DNA of 6,749 bases, taken from contig JAUYFZ010000023.1 in assembly GCA_030689585.1 (NCBI GenBank), positions 1-6,749 on the forward strand. Direction: 5' to 3'. This stretch comes from Rhodocyclaceae bacterium (GTDB taxonomy: Bacteria > Pseudomonadota > Gammaproteobacteria > Burkholderiales > Rhodocyclaceae). Positions within the stretch are counted from its first letter, which is position 1. Every line of letters starts with the position of its first letter. The position numbers and the translations under genes were made by a program. The notes beneath the pieces were generated by a model. That model did not search any database, was not told the origin of the DNA, and saw only the letters and a program-made list of their open reading frames with translations. Of the stretch, positions 1 through 6,723 are shown in pieces.

Positions 1-45
1 TCACATGGAATCCGTTAAATGCGATTAAACGCCCGCCCCCCTTCG

Positions 46-61
46 CCCCCCTTTCGGGGGG
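46..61. repeat. C6/G6 hairpin
   Basis: CCCCCC (46-51), loop TTTC, GGGGGG (56-61) gives a very stable stem-loop. No T-run follows on the + strand, so calling it an intrinsic terminator is not justified. It could be a degenerate member of the nearby C/G-rich repeat family, or the 3' end structure of whatever gene lies upstream of the window. Confidence 0.5.
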
Positions 62-116
62 TTCTCATCGGCTCGCTGCGCTCGATTGTTACGGGGCACT
101 CCGAATGAGTGTATGT

Positions 117-125
117 CACGCTAAC
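117..125 (+). repeat. Direct repeat CACGCTAAC, first copy
   Basis: Repeated exactly at 267-275. Both copies follow a GTATGT and an in-frame ATG (105 and 252), so the segment at about 105-125 resembles the 5' end of hoxH. The two copies bracket the inverted palindromic units. Confidence 0.6.
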
Positions 126-170
126 GGGCATGGCGAATCGCCACCCCGCATTATGAAACATGCCCCATTG

Positions 171-259
171 ACCCCCATCCCCTCCCCAACCCTCCCCTTG
201 AAGGGGAGGGAGAGATGCTCCTCCCCCTTCAAGGGGGAGGCTGGGAGGGGGATGGGGTA
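171..259. repeat. Pair of inverted palindromic G/C-rich units upstream of hoxH (copies 1 and 2)
   Basis: Copy 1 (171-210, reverse) has the palindrome CCCTCCCCTT-G-AAGGGGAGGG at 190-210, preceded by ACCCCCATCCCCTCCCCAA. Copy 2 (220-259, forward) has CCTCCCCCTT-C-AAGGGGGAGG at 220-240, followed by CTGGGAGGGGGATGGGG. The copies are reverse complements of each other with some mismatches and are separated by only about 9 bp. The region can fold as two separate hairpins or one long stem. The symmetry continues weakly outward: TGAAACA at 154-160 mirrors TGTTTCA at 262-268. No flanking GTAA-type transposon ends are present here. Confidence 0.85.
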
Positions 260-1766
260 TGTGTTTCACGCTAACAGCAACCCCAATCTTGAAACGGCTG
301 CTCATCCTGAAACCCTGCGCCGCATTGCCATCGACCCCATCACTCGCGTTGAAGGTCACGGAAAGGTCACGTTGTTGCTCGACGAGAACAACCGTGTGCA
401 TCAAGCACGGTTACACATTGTCGAATTCCGTGGATTCGAGAAGTTCATCCAGGGACGGCCTTACTGGGAGGTGCCGGTCATGGTGCAGCGATTGTGCGGC
501 ATCTGCCCGGTATCGCACCATCTCGCCGCGTCCAAGGCCATGGACATGGTGGTGGGGGCCACGCTCACCCCGACGGCTGAAAAGCTGCGTCGGCTGATGC
601 ACTACGGTCAAATACTGCAATCCCACGCGCTGCACTTCTTTCATCTCTCGACCCCCGATCTGCTGTTCGGCTTCGATGCGGAGGTGGCCACGCGCAACAT
701 CGTCGGGGTGATCGCCGCCAACCCTGAACTGGCGAAAAAAGGGGTGCTGCTTCGCAAGTACGGTCAGGAAATCATTCGCATGACGGCGGGAAAACGCGTG
801 CACGGCACCGGTTCGATCCCAGGCGGGGTCAATAAGTCTCTGTCGAAGGAAGAGCGGGATGCCTTGCTGGTGGACATTTATTCGATGGTGGCCTGGAGTC
901 GTGAGGCCATCCACCTGATTCGTCGGTTGTTCGAGGAAAATCTCGACCGTTACAACGCCTTTGGCCGTTTTCGTTCGCACGGCATGAGCCTCGTGCGTGC
1001 AGACGGCGCGATGGATCTCTACCACGGCGGGTTGCGTGTTCGAGAGGCAAACGGCCGGCCACTGTTCGATCACTTTGATGTCAAACATTACTGGGACCTC
1101 ATTTCGGAAGATGTGAAGCCTTGGTCCTACATGAAGTTCCCATTCCTCAAAAGCCTTGGCCCCGAGGAGGGGTGGTATCGCGTCGGCCCGCTCACGCGGG
1201 TTACCCAATGCGATGTGATTCCGACACCGCTGGCCGATCACGAGCGTCGTGAATTTCTGGCTTTCGATGACGGTCGCCCGGCGGGTGCAACGCTCGGCAC
1301 TCACTGGGCGCGCATGATCGAGATGCTGCATGCCGCAGAAACGATCAAGGACTTGCTACACGACGATGACATTCTCGGCAGCGATCTCGTCGCCGTCGGT
1401 CATCGGGAAAAAGGCGATGCGGTGCGCGGCGTGGGTGTCATTGAAGCGCCGCGTGGCACCCTGATTCATCACTATCGTGTCGATGAGGACGACCAAGTGA
1501 TCCGTGCCAACCTGATCGTCTCGACGACCCACAACAACCAAGCGATGAACGAGGCGATTCGTGCCGTCGCGCGGGAATATTTTGACGGTCGCGAGATCAC
1601 CGAAGGTCTGTTGAACCACATCGAAGTGGCCATTCGGGCCTTTGATCCCTGTTTGTCCTGCGCGACACACGCGTTAGGGCGAATGCCGCTGGAGGTCGAG
1701 GCACTGGATGCCGAGGGAATCAACATCGCCCGTCTGTCCAAAGGTGCAGACGGGAAATATTCGTGA
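252..1766 (+). CDS. hoxH: NiFe hydrogenase large subunit, HoxH type (group 3d, NAD-linked bidirectional hydrogenase)
   Basis: This is the catalytic subunit of a cytoplasmic NiFe hydrogenase that interconverts H2 with protons and electrons, normally partnered with HoxY and the HoxFU diaphorase. From the ATG at 252 it is 504 residues. Near the N terminus is the family motif DPITRVEGHG (28-37). The first nickel-binding motif RLCGICPVSHH has Cys82 and Cys85. The second, DPCLSCATH, has Cys467, Cys470 and His473. The 31-residue tail after His473 (ALGRMPLEVE...) is the peptide expected to be removed by the maturation protease encoded immediately downstream. The CGICPVSHHLAASKA and DPCLSCATHALG wording points to HoxH rather than uptake or F420-type enzymes. 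The start is uncertain. The frame is open back to the window edge through the palindromic repeats, so an ATG at 105 (553 residues) is formally possible, and GTG at 261 is another choice. I prefer 252 because the upstream codons are repeat sequence and GGAGG lies at 244-248. hoxY is not visible in the window. Confidence 0.93.
   Translation: MGYVFHANSNPNLETAAHPETLRRIAIDPITRVEGHGKVTLLLDENNRVHQARLHIVEFRGFEKFIQGRPYWEVPVMVQRLCGICPVSHHLAASKAMDMVVGATLTPTAEKLRRLMHYGQILQSHALHFFHLSTPDLLFGFDAEVATRNIVGVIAANPELAKKGVLLRKYGQEIIRMTAGKRVHGTGSIPGGVNKSLSKEERDALLVDIYSMVAWSREAIHLIRRLFEENLDRYNAFGRFRSHGMSLVRADGAMDLYHGGLRVREANGRPLFDHFDVKHYWDLISEDVKPWSYMKFPFLKSLGPEEGWYRVGPLTRVTQCDVIPTPLADHERREFLAFDDGRPAGATLGTHWARMIEMLHAAETIKDLLHDDDILGSDLVAVGHREKGDAVRGVGVIEAPRGTLIHHYRVDEDDQVIRANLIVSTTHNNQAMNEAIRAVAREYFDGREITEGLLNHIEVAIRAFDPCLSCATHALGRMPLEVEALDAEGINIARLSKGADGKYS
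267..275 (+). repeat. Direct repeat CACGCTAAC, second copy (within the hoxH start region)
   Basis: Second copy of the 9-bp repeat seen at 117-125. It encodes His-Ala-Asn at residues 6-8 of HoxH if translation starts at 252. Confidence 0.6.
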
Positions 1767-2206
1767 CCGCGCCCGTTTTGATTTTCGGATGGGGCAATCC
1801 TTCCCGGGGGGATGACGCACTCGGCCCCTTGTTCATTGAACGCATCGACGCGATGAACCTACCCGGGGTCGACTGTCTGACGGACTTTCAGCTTCAGGTC
1901 GAACACGTGCTCGACCTTCAGGGTCGAGAGCGAGTGCTGTTCGTCGATGCGAGTCTTACCGTTGGCGAACCGTATTCGGTCATCCGGCTTGAAGCCAGAC
2001 GCGATGCGAGTTTCACCAGTCATGCCATGACTCCCCAGGCCGTGCTTCAAGCGTTCCGTGATCTAGAAAAACGAGAACCGCCCCCCGCCTGGCTGCTGTC
2101 CATCCGAGGCGAACAGTTCGAGTTGGGTGCACCGCTTTCGCCTACGGCAAACTGCCATCTTGAGCAGTCTCTGGTTTGGGCGTTAGAATGGATACCTGAA
2201 CGCTAG
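1763..2206 (+). CDS. hoxW: Hydrogenase maturation protease, HoxW-like (HyaD/HybD family)
   Basis: This 147-residue protein belongs to the nickel-dependent endopeptidases that trim the C terminus of NiFe hydrogenase large subunits after metal insertion; it acts in the cytoplasm. The N-terminal motif LIFGWGNPSRGDDALGP (6-22) is characteristic. By analogy with E. coli HybD (Glu16, Asp62, His93), the likely metal ligands are Asp18 (second Asp of GDD), Asp62 in VLFVDAS and His87 in TSHAMTP; this mapping was done by eye. The stretch DFQLQVEHVLDL (41-52) fits the substrate-recognition part of HoxW-type members. Length is typical of the family. It starts with GTG inside the hoxH stop (GTGA, 4-nt overlap), indicating translational coupling with hoxH, its probable substrate. 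The family assignment is firm. The symbol hoxW rests on the neighbour. Confidence 0.9.
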   Translation: MTAPVLIFGWGNPSRGDDALGPLFIERIDAMNLPGVDCLTDFQLQVEHVLDLQGRERVLFVDASLTVGEPYSVIRLEARRDASFTSHAMTPQAVLQAFRDLEKREPPPAWLLSIRGEQFELGAPLSPTANCHLEQSLVWALEWIPER

Positions 2207-2234
2207 ATTAACGCTCAGATTTGTGAGAAGTATT

Positions 2235-2238
2235 GGAG
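2235..2238 (+). promoter_or_regulatory. Probable ribosome binding site of the methyltransferase gene
   Basis: GGAG lies 10 nt before the ATG at 2249. It supports that start over the ATG at 2242, which is in another frame and hits a stop within nine codons. Confidence 0.5.
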
Positions 2239-2248
2239 AGCATGGGAC

Positions 2249-3211
2249 ATGGGTTTTTCCTCGATTGAAATATGTGCGGGTGCAGGGGGGCAAGCTCTTG
2301 GATTGGAGCAGGCAGGCTTTGACCATGTGAATTTGGTCGAACTGGATGCGGCTGCGTGCCAAACGCTTCAAATCAACAGAAATCATTGGCATGTTACAAA
2401 AGGTGATCTTCGTCATTTTTCAGCGGAAAAATGGAAAGGTATTGAGCTTCTGGCTGGTGGTGTACCTTGTCAGCCTTTTTCACAAGCGGGGAAGCAGCAG
2501 GGGAACGAAGATGAACGTGATCTTTTTCCTGAAGCTATTCGCTTGGTATCTGAATGTCAGCCCAAAGCTGTTATGTTGGAAAATGTCAGAGGGTTGCTCG
2601 GTTCCATGTTTGATGAATATCGAGCGAAGATAGTGGCTGATTTAAAAAAACTAGGGTATGTCGCGGAATGGCGCTTGTTGAATGCAAGTGATTTTGGTGT
2701 TCCACAGTTGCGTCCTCGTGTGGTTTTTGTGGTGTTGAAGAAAGATACGGCAGGATATTTCAACTGGCCGTCGGCCTTCACTGCTCCGCCGCCTACCGTT
2801 GGAGAAACACTCTTCACCTTGATGACAGCTAATGGATGGCGTGGAGCCAGTGCGTGGCGTGAAAGAGCGTGTAACATAGCTCCTACATTAGTGGGCGGCA
2901 GTAAAAAACATGGTGGTCCTGACTTAGGCCCTACGCGAGCTAAAAAAGCATGGGCTTCCATGGGGGTGGACGGTATGGGCATCGCCGACACCGCACCGGA
3001 AGAAGATTTTGTGGGTATGCCACGGTTGACGGTGCGTATGACGGCACGAATTCAGGGGTTTCCTGATCACTGGCAATTCAGTGGCAAAAAGACCGCAGCC
3101 TATCGTCAAATTGGCAATGCGTTCCCCCCTCCGGTTGCTTGTGCTGTGGGTACGCAAATCCAAACGGCACTTAATGCGGCGGCGAAACAACGGATTAGGC
3201 GAGCACAGTGA
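2249..3211 (+). CDS. DNA (cytosine-5-)-methyltransferase, type II RM
   Basis: This 320-residue protein transfers a methyl group from S-adenosylmethionine to C5 of cytosine in a specific DNA site, normally protecting it from the partner nuclease. The m5C motifs appear in canonical order. Motif I is IEICAGAGGQALGLEQAGF (6-24, SAM binding). Motif IV is GGVPCQPFSQAG (70-81) with catalytic Cys74. Motif VI is ENVRGL (111-116). Motif VIII is QLRPRV (153-158). Motif IX is RLTVRMTARIQGFPD (260-273 region). Motif X is YRQIGNAFPPPVA (285-297). The interval of about 175-255 should be the target-recognition domain; I cannot deduce the recognised sequence. All motifs are intact, so the enzyme should be active. 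Its stop overlaps the start of the HNH gene by 4 nt, a usual type II layout. Base composition is lower in GC than the hydrogenase genes (24 of 60 G+C at 2641-2700 against 40 of 60 at 661-720), suggesting acquisition by transfer. Confidence 0.95.
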   Translation: MGFSSIEICAGAGGQALGLEQAGFDHVNLVELDAAACQTLQINRNHWHVTKGDLRHFSAEKWKGIELLAGGVPCQPFSQAGKQQGNEDERDLFPEAIRLVSECQPKAVMLENVRGLLGSMFDEYRAKIVADLKKLGYVAEWRLLNASDFGVPQLRPRVVFVVLKKDTAGYFNWPSAFTAPPPTVGETLFTLMTANGWRGASAWRERACNIAPTLVGGSKKHGGPDLGPTRAKKAWASMGVDGMGIADTAPEEDFVGMPRLTVRMTARIQGFPDHWQFSGKKTAAYRQIGNAFPPPVACAVGTQIQTALNAAAKQRIRRAQ

Positions 3212-3638
3212 AGGAAAAAGGAGTGAGAGCTGGTTCACGAGGTAAGCTTCGCGCCCATTTTTTGGCAAACATTGGTCGGATCATGGATTCGGAAGAATTG
3301 CGCATGATCGCAGGCAATCAGTCAGAGTGGGCGCGTCGGATACGAGAACTTCGTACAGAAGAAGGCTATTTGATACTGACTCACAATGATCGTAGTGAAT
3401 TAAAACCCGGTCAATATTTGTTAGAAACTCCGAAACCGCAGCCCGCATTTGAGCGTGCAATTTCAAAGGAAACGCGTGTCTATGTGCTTGACCGTAATGG
3501 ATTTACCTGTCAAATGTGCGGAGCGGTTGCCGGTGAGCCGCATCCCTATGATTCAACGCGAAAAACCCGGTTGCATATTGGGCATACGATTGACAAGAGC
3601 AAAGGCGGTGACGACGAACCTTCCAATCTCAAAGCGAT

Positions 3639-3646
3639 TTGTTCTG
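3639..3646. repeat. Left copy of 8-bp target-site duplication (TTGTTCTG)
   Basis: It directly abuts the left end of the inserted element. It is identical to 3833-3840 on the other side, and both copies belong to the HNH coding sequence. Confidence 0.93.
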
Positions 3647-3670
3647 GTAACTACTCAGGTCGGCGTCAAT

Positions 3671-3710
3671 CTCCCTCCCCTTCAAGGGGAGGGCTGGGGT
3701 GGGGATGGGG
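3671..3710 (+). repeat. Palindromic G/C-rich unit, copy 3 (forward), inside the MITE
   Basis: The core CCCTCCCCTT-C-AAGGGGAGGG at 3673-3693 is a perfect 10-bp-arm palindrome, followed by a G-rich tail ending GGGGATGGGG. It is the same unit type as at 220-259 in front of hoxH. Confidence 0.85.
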
Positions 3711-3762
3711 TAAAAGTTGCGCGATATTTGTAACAGATTGAATTTACTTGGATCACAATTTC

Positions 3763-3806
3763 CACCATCCCCCTCCCAACCTCCCCCTTGAAGGGGGAGG
3801 AGATGG
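3763..3806 (-). repeat. Palindromic G/C-rich unit, copy 4 (reverse), inside the MITE
   Basis: The core CCTCCCCCTT-G-AAGGGGGAGG at 3780-3800 is a perfect palindrome with 10-bp arms. It is preceded by CCATCCCCCTCCCAA, the reverse complement of the G-rich tail seen in the forward units. With 3671-3710 it forms a large internal inverted repeat of the element. Confidence 0.85.
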
Positions 3807-3832
3807 GTGCTCCGATAGACCTGAGTAGTTAC

Positions 3833-3840
3833 TTGTTCTG
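3833..3840. repeat. Right copy of 8-bp target-site duplication (TTGTTCTG)
   Basis: Identical to 3639-3646. The HNH reading frame resumes directly after it at 3841. Confidence 0.93.
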
Positions 3841-3996
3841 TTTGTAATGAAGGGGCGCAAAATGCGACATTGATTCGACCAGACTTGAAACAGTTGCTGA
3901 TTCAAATTCACAGAGCTACCTCGACAGACCAGCTAGAAGTGCTGAAATGGTTGCTTGCGAAATTTTCCTCCACTTGAATGTTTTTAAAAATCCACT

Positions 3997-6594
3997 ATGT
4001 CCGGCACTCGTTATCTCCTCGAAGTCAACCCGCATCTTCCTTCACGACTGGCTCGCCTGGACGAGCTGGCCAATAACCTTTGGTATAGCTGGGATCGACC
4101 GACGCGTACCCTGTTTGCTCGCTTGGGGCAAAAACTCTGGGGGGCCGTGGGGCATAGCCCGAAGGCTTTTCTTAAACGGATTGACCAATCCCGGCTGGAT
4201 GAGGCCGCGAAGGACCCTGTGTTTTTGGGCGAGATGGCGCATGTTTTGTCCGCTTACGATACTTATCACACCGCACCGGCGCGTCATGCTCATATGGCGG
4301 AAGGTGATTTGATCGCCTATTTCTGCGCTGAATTCGGATTCCATGAGAGCTTGCCGATCTATTCGGGCGGACTGGGGATTCTGGCAGGGGATCACTGCAA
4401 AACAGCCAGCGACATGAACTTGCCTTTTGTGGGCGTGGGGCTGCTTTATCGGCAGGGATATTTTTTGCAGTCGATTGATGGCAACGGACGGCAAAGTGCG
4501 GTCTATCGCGATACCGATTTCGATGACCTGCCGATTTCTCCCGTAACGGTACCCGATGGGAAAGACTTGATCGTTTCGACACATTTCCCCGGACGTGAAG
4601 TCAAAATCAAGGTCTGGCAAGCGAAGGTAGGGCATATCACCTTATATTTGCTGGATACGGACATCGAGGGCAATAGTCCGCATGACCGGAATATTACGCA
4701 CCAACTCTATGGGGGCGATAGAACCATGCGGATTGAACAAGAAATTGTTCTGGGCATGGGGGGCGTTCGGGCGATTGAAGCCTTGGGATTGAAGCCGACG
4801 GTGTGGCATATCAACGAGGGCCATGCGGCTTTTCTCATCCTGGAACGTATGCGCCAAAGGGTGCAGGGGCGTTCAGGGTGCAAGGGCATCGATTTGGGCG
4901 CGGCGTTGGAAGCGGTGGCGTCTAACACGGTATTCACCACGCATACGGCGGTCCCTGCGGGGCACGACCATTTTTCGCAGGAGATGGTTCGACATTATTT
5001 TGAAAGTTGCTGCCATGACATGGGATGCGACATCAATGCATTGATTGAACTGGGGCGCACGCCGGGTTCTACGGATTTCAACATGACGGCCTTGGCGATT
5101 CGCGGTTCTCGCCATCAAAACGGGGTGTCGCGGATTCATGGAGATGTTTCTTCCGGTATCTGTGCGCATCTTTGGCCGCAGATCGATGCGGAAGAAAACC
5201 CCATCGACCATGTGACCAACGGCGTGCATGTGCCCACCTTTCTCTCCGATCTCTGGCACGACACATTTGACCGTCAGTTGGGGGCGGGATGGATTCAACG
5301 ATTGACGGACGCGCCCTGTTGGAAGGGCATCCACACGATCCCCGACCATATGTTCTGGAGCGTGCGTCAATCCATGAAGGCGCAGATGTTGCATCTGGTT
5401 CGTCATCGCGTGGGGCATCAACACGCTCGCAACCGAGGCTCCCAAGCGCACTTAGATCGAATGCTTCGATTGGCTGATCCTGAAAACCCGAATGTGCTGA
5501 CAATCGGATTTGCCAGACGCTTCGCCACTTACAAGCGCGCGGCCCTGCTCTTCCATGATCTGACGTGGCTAAAGGCCATCATCGCTGACTCGAAACGTCC
5601 GGTGCTTTTCATTTTTGCGGGCAAAGCGCATCCGGCGGATGAACCCGGGCAGGCCTTGATCCGGCGCATCAGCGAAGTCGCGGCCATGCCGGAATTTGAA
5701 GGACATATTCTCATGGTCGAAGGCTACGATCTGCGTCTGGCGCGTCGCCTAGTGTCCGGGGTGGATGTCTGGCTCAATAATCCTGTGTATCCGCTCGAAG
5801 CCTCTGGCACGTCTGGCATGAAGGCGGCTATCAATGGCGTGCTCAATCTTTCTGTATTAGACGGCTGGTGGGGTGAAGGTTATCAGGCAGCGGAGGCAGG
5901 GGCAGGAGGCCAAGCGGCTAACGGCTGGGCGATCAAGCCAACCTCTTCTGTCTATGATGAACAGGTCGATGAGAAACAACGGGATGCCGAGGAGGCGCGC
6001 TCGCTCTACGAAACATTGCAGGATCAGGTCGTACCGATGTATTACGACCGTGGGCCGATGGGATATTCACCCCATTGGGTGGCCATGTCGAAACAATCCA
6101 TCGCCACCATTACGCCAGAATTTACGTCGATGCGTATGGTAGGGGAATATGTCGAGAAGTTTTATCACTCGGCGGCGCATCAATGGGCGCGGTTGAGTGC
6201 CAACGACTTTGAGGCCGCACAAGAACTGGCGACCTGGAAGGCGCGGGTGCATTCGGCCTGGCAGCATGTGTTCATCCGGCGAACGGCGGAGCCTCCTCGG
6301 CGGATCCCCTACGGAAACGAGATTCATTTTGAAGTGATCTTGAGACTGGATGGGTTGCAACCGGAAGACATACGCGTCGAAATGTTGTTTGGTCGTCCCG
6401 AGTCCAAGCCCACGTCCGGCGCACCTCGCAGTATTCCTCTTATCCATCAGTCGCATGTGGGGAACGGAGAACATATCTTCGCCATTGACCTCACCCCGGA
6501 GGTGTGCGGAAAAATCGAATATCGAATTCGTGCCTATCCGCATCACGAACTGCTAACGCATCCTTTTGAAATGGGCATGATGGTATGGCTGTGA
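3997..6594 (+). CDS. glgP: Alpha-glucan (glycogen) phosphorylase, GT35, DUF3417-containing type
   Basis: This enzyme removes terminal glucose units from glycogen or maltodextrin with phosphate, giving glucose-1-phosphate; it is cytoplasmic and PLP-dependent. At 865 residues it appears full length. The N-terminal part (roughly 10-100, LPSRLARLDELANNLWYSWD) is the DUF3417 region typical of this bacterial/archaeal phosphorylase branch. The catalytic part shows IYSGGLGILAGDHCKTASD (121-139), HINEGHAAF starting at His271, FARRFATYKRA with Lys513, and the PLP motif EASGTSGMKAAING with the cofactor lysine at Lys609. The C-terminal end (YRIRAYPHHELLTHPFEMG...) also matches the family and argues against truncation. 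The ATG at 3997 is favoured because the protein begins with the usual YLLEV-P-LPSRLARL pattern. It lies 19 nt after the old HNH stop and has no clear Shine-Dalgarno sequence. No other glycogen gene is in the window, so its operon partners are unknown. Confidence 0.95.
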   Translation: MSGTRYLLEVNPHLPSRLARLDELANNLWYSWDRPTRTLFARLGQKLWGAVGHSPKAFLKRIDQSRLDEAAKDPVFLGEMAHVLSAYDTYHTAPARHAHMAEGDLIAYFCAEFGFHESLPIYSGGLGILAGDHCKTASDMNLPFVGVGLLYRQGYFLQSIDGNGRQSAVYRDTDFDDLPISPVTVPDGKDLIVSTHFPGREVKIKVWQAKVGHITLYLLDTDIEGNSPHDRNITHQLYGGDRTMRIEQEIVLGMGGVRAIEALGLKPTVWHINEGHAAFLILERMRQRVQGRSGCKGIDLGAALEAVASNTVFTTHTAVPAGHDHFSQEMVRHYFESCCHDMGCDINALIELGRTPGSTDFNMTALAIRGSRHQNGVSRIHGDVSSGICAHLWPQIDAEENPIDHVTNGVHVPTFLSDLWHDTFDRQLGAGWIQRLTDAPCWKGIHTIPDHMFWSVRQSMKAQMLHLVRHRVGHQHARNRGSQAHLDRMLRLADPENPNVLTIGFARRFATYKRAALLFHDLTWLKAIIADSKRPVLFIFAGKAHPADEPGQALIRRISEVAAMPEFEGHILMVEGYDLRLARRLVSGVDVWLNNPVYPLEASGTSGMKAAINGVLNLSVLDGWWGEGYQAAEAGAGGQAANGWAIKPTSSVYDEQVDEKQRDAEEARSLYETLQDQVVPMYYDRGPMGYSPHWVAMSKQSIATITPEFTSMRMVGEYVEKFYHSAAHQWARLSANDFEAAQELATWKARVHSAWQHVFIRRTAEPPRRIPYGNEIHFEVILRLDGLQPEDIRVEMLFGRPESKPTSGAPRSIPLIHQSHVGNGEHIFAIDLTPEVCGKIEYRIRAYPHHELLTHPFEMGMMVWL

Positions 6595-6723
6595 ACATAG
6601 GAACTCTCCATAAAACCATCCGTTCTAACGGACCAGCATTGGGTTACTACACGAGTTAGGAAGAAAAACGAAGAAGAGCCAAAACGTCAAAAACTTGGTA
6701 TTAGGTTATATAAGAAAATCCAG
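6595..6723. other. Intergenic stretch with no gene seen
   Basis: AT-rich sequence after glgP without a convincing reading frame. It contains one short inverted repeat (TCCGT-TCTA-ACGGA, 6619-6632) that lacks a following T-run, so it is at best a weak terminator. The last 8 bases (AAATCCAG, 6716-6723) are the predicted target duplication of the element that begins at 6724. Confidence 0.5.

Larger units (their letters stand above)
3647..3832. mobile_element. 186-bp MITE-like non-autonomous element with IS66-type ends
   Basis: The two ends are perfect 15-bp inverted repeats: GTAACTACTCAGGTC at 3647-3661 and its reverse complement at 3818-3832. It is flanked by identical 8-bp duplications (TTGTTCTG). 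Ends beginning GTAA together with 8-bp duplications are the signature of the IS66 transposon family, so the element is probably moved in trans by an IS66-type transposase. No transposase or other plausible gene fits inside. The interior holds two palindromic units in opposite orientation (3671-3710 and 3763-3806), separated by about 50 bp of AT-richer sequence. The element interrupts the HNH endonuclease gene. Family assignment is from end sequence and duplication length only; the insertion itself is directly visible. Confidence 0.9.
3208..3977 (+). pseudogene. HNH restriction endonuclease gene interrupted by a small transposable element
   Basis: This is the probable nuclease partner of the adjacent methyltransferase. 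The 5' part (3208-3646) encodes residues 1-146: an N-terminal region (RGKLRAHFLANIGRIMDSEEL..., EWARRIRELR), then LTHNDRSELKPGQYLLE, CQMC (Cys101, Cys104), and an HNH core RLHIGHTIDKSKGG...NL (His123, His126, Asn140), followed by AIC (Cys145). An insertion at 3647-3832 plus an 8-bp duplication breaks codon 147. The 3' part resumes at 3841 and reads VCNEGAQNATLIRPDLK...DQLEVLKWLLAKFSST, stop TGA 3975-3977. Joining 3646 to 3841 gives an uninterrupted 191-codon gene with Cys148 completing a second CxxC. As it stands, translation runs into the element and ends at 3741 after 177 residues, losing Cys148 and the C-terminal part, so the nuclease is very likely inactive. The GTG at 3208 is used for the start because of the 4-nt overlap; GTG 3223 is an alternative. 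Confidence 0.9.

Noticed and set aside
171..259. CRISPR-like or tandem repeat array near hoxH
   Set aside because: Only two copies, in inverted orientation with a spacer of about 9 bp. This is a palindromic repeat pair, not an array.
15..404. Minus-strand open frame across the repeat region (129 codons)
   Set aside because: Its sequence is the translation of the palindromic repeats plus the antisense of the hoxH start. It has no recognisable domain, and C/G-rich repeats of this kind commonly give spurious open frames.
411..1331. Long minus-strand open frame opposite hoxH (306 codons)
   Set aside because: It is antisense to a clearly conserved HoxH sequence and resembles no known family. It is a product of high-GC codon usage.
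2214..2227. Small inverted repeat CTCA-GATTTG-TGAG before the methyltransferase as a possible operator
   Set aside because: Stems of four base pairs are expected by chance, and there is no controller-protein gene in the RM cassette.
3711..3760. Possible outward promoter in the AT-richer centre of the MITE driving glgP
   Set aside because: No convincing -35/-10 pair with proper spacing could be seen.
6619..6632. Terminator after glgP (TCCGT-TCTA-ACGGA)
   Set aside because: The stem is only about 5 bp and no T-run follows.
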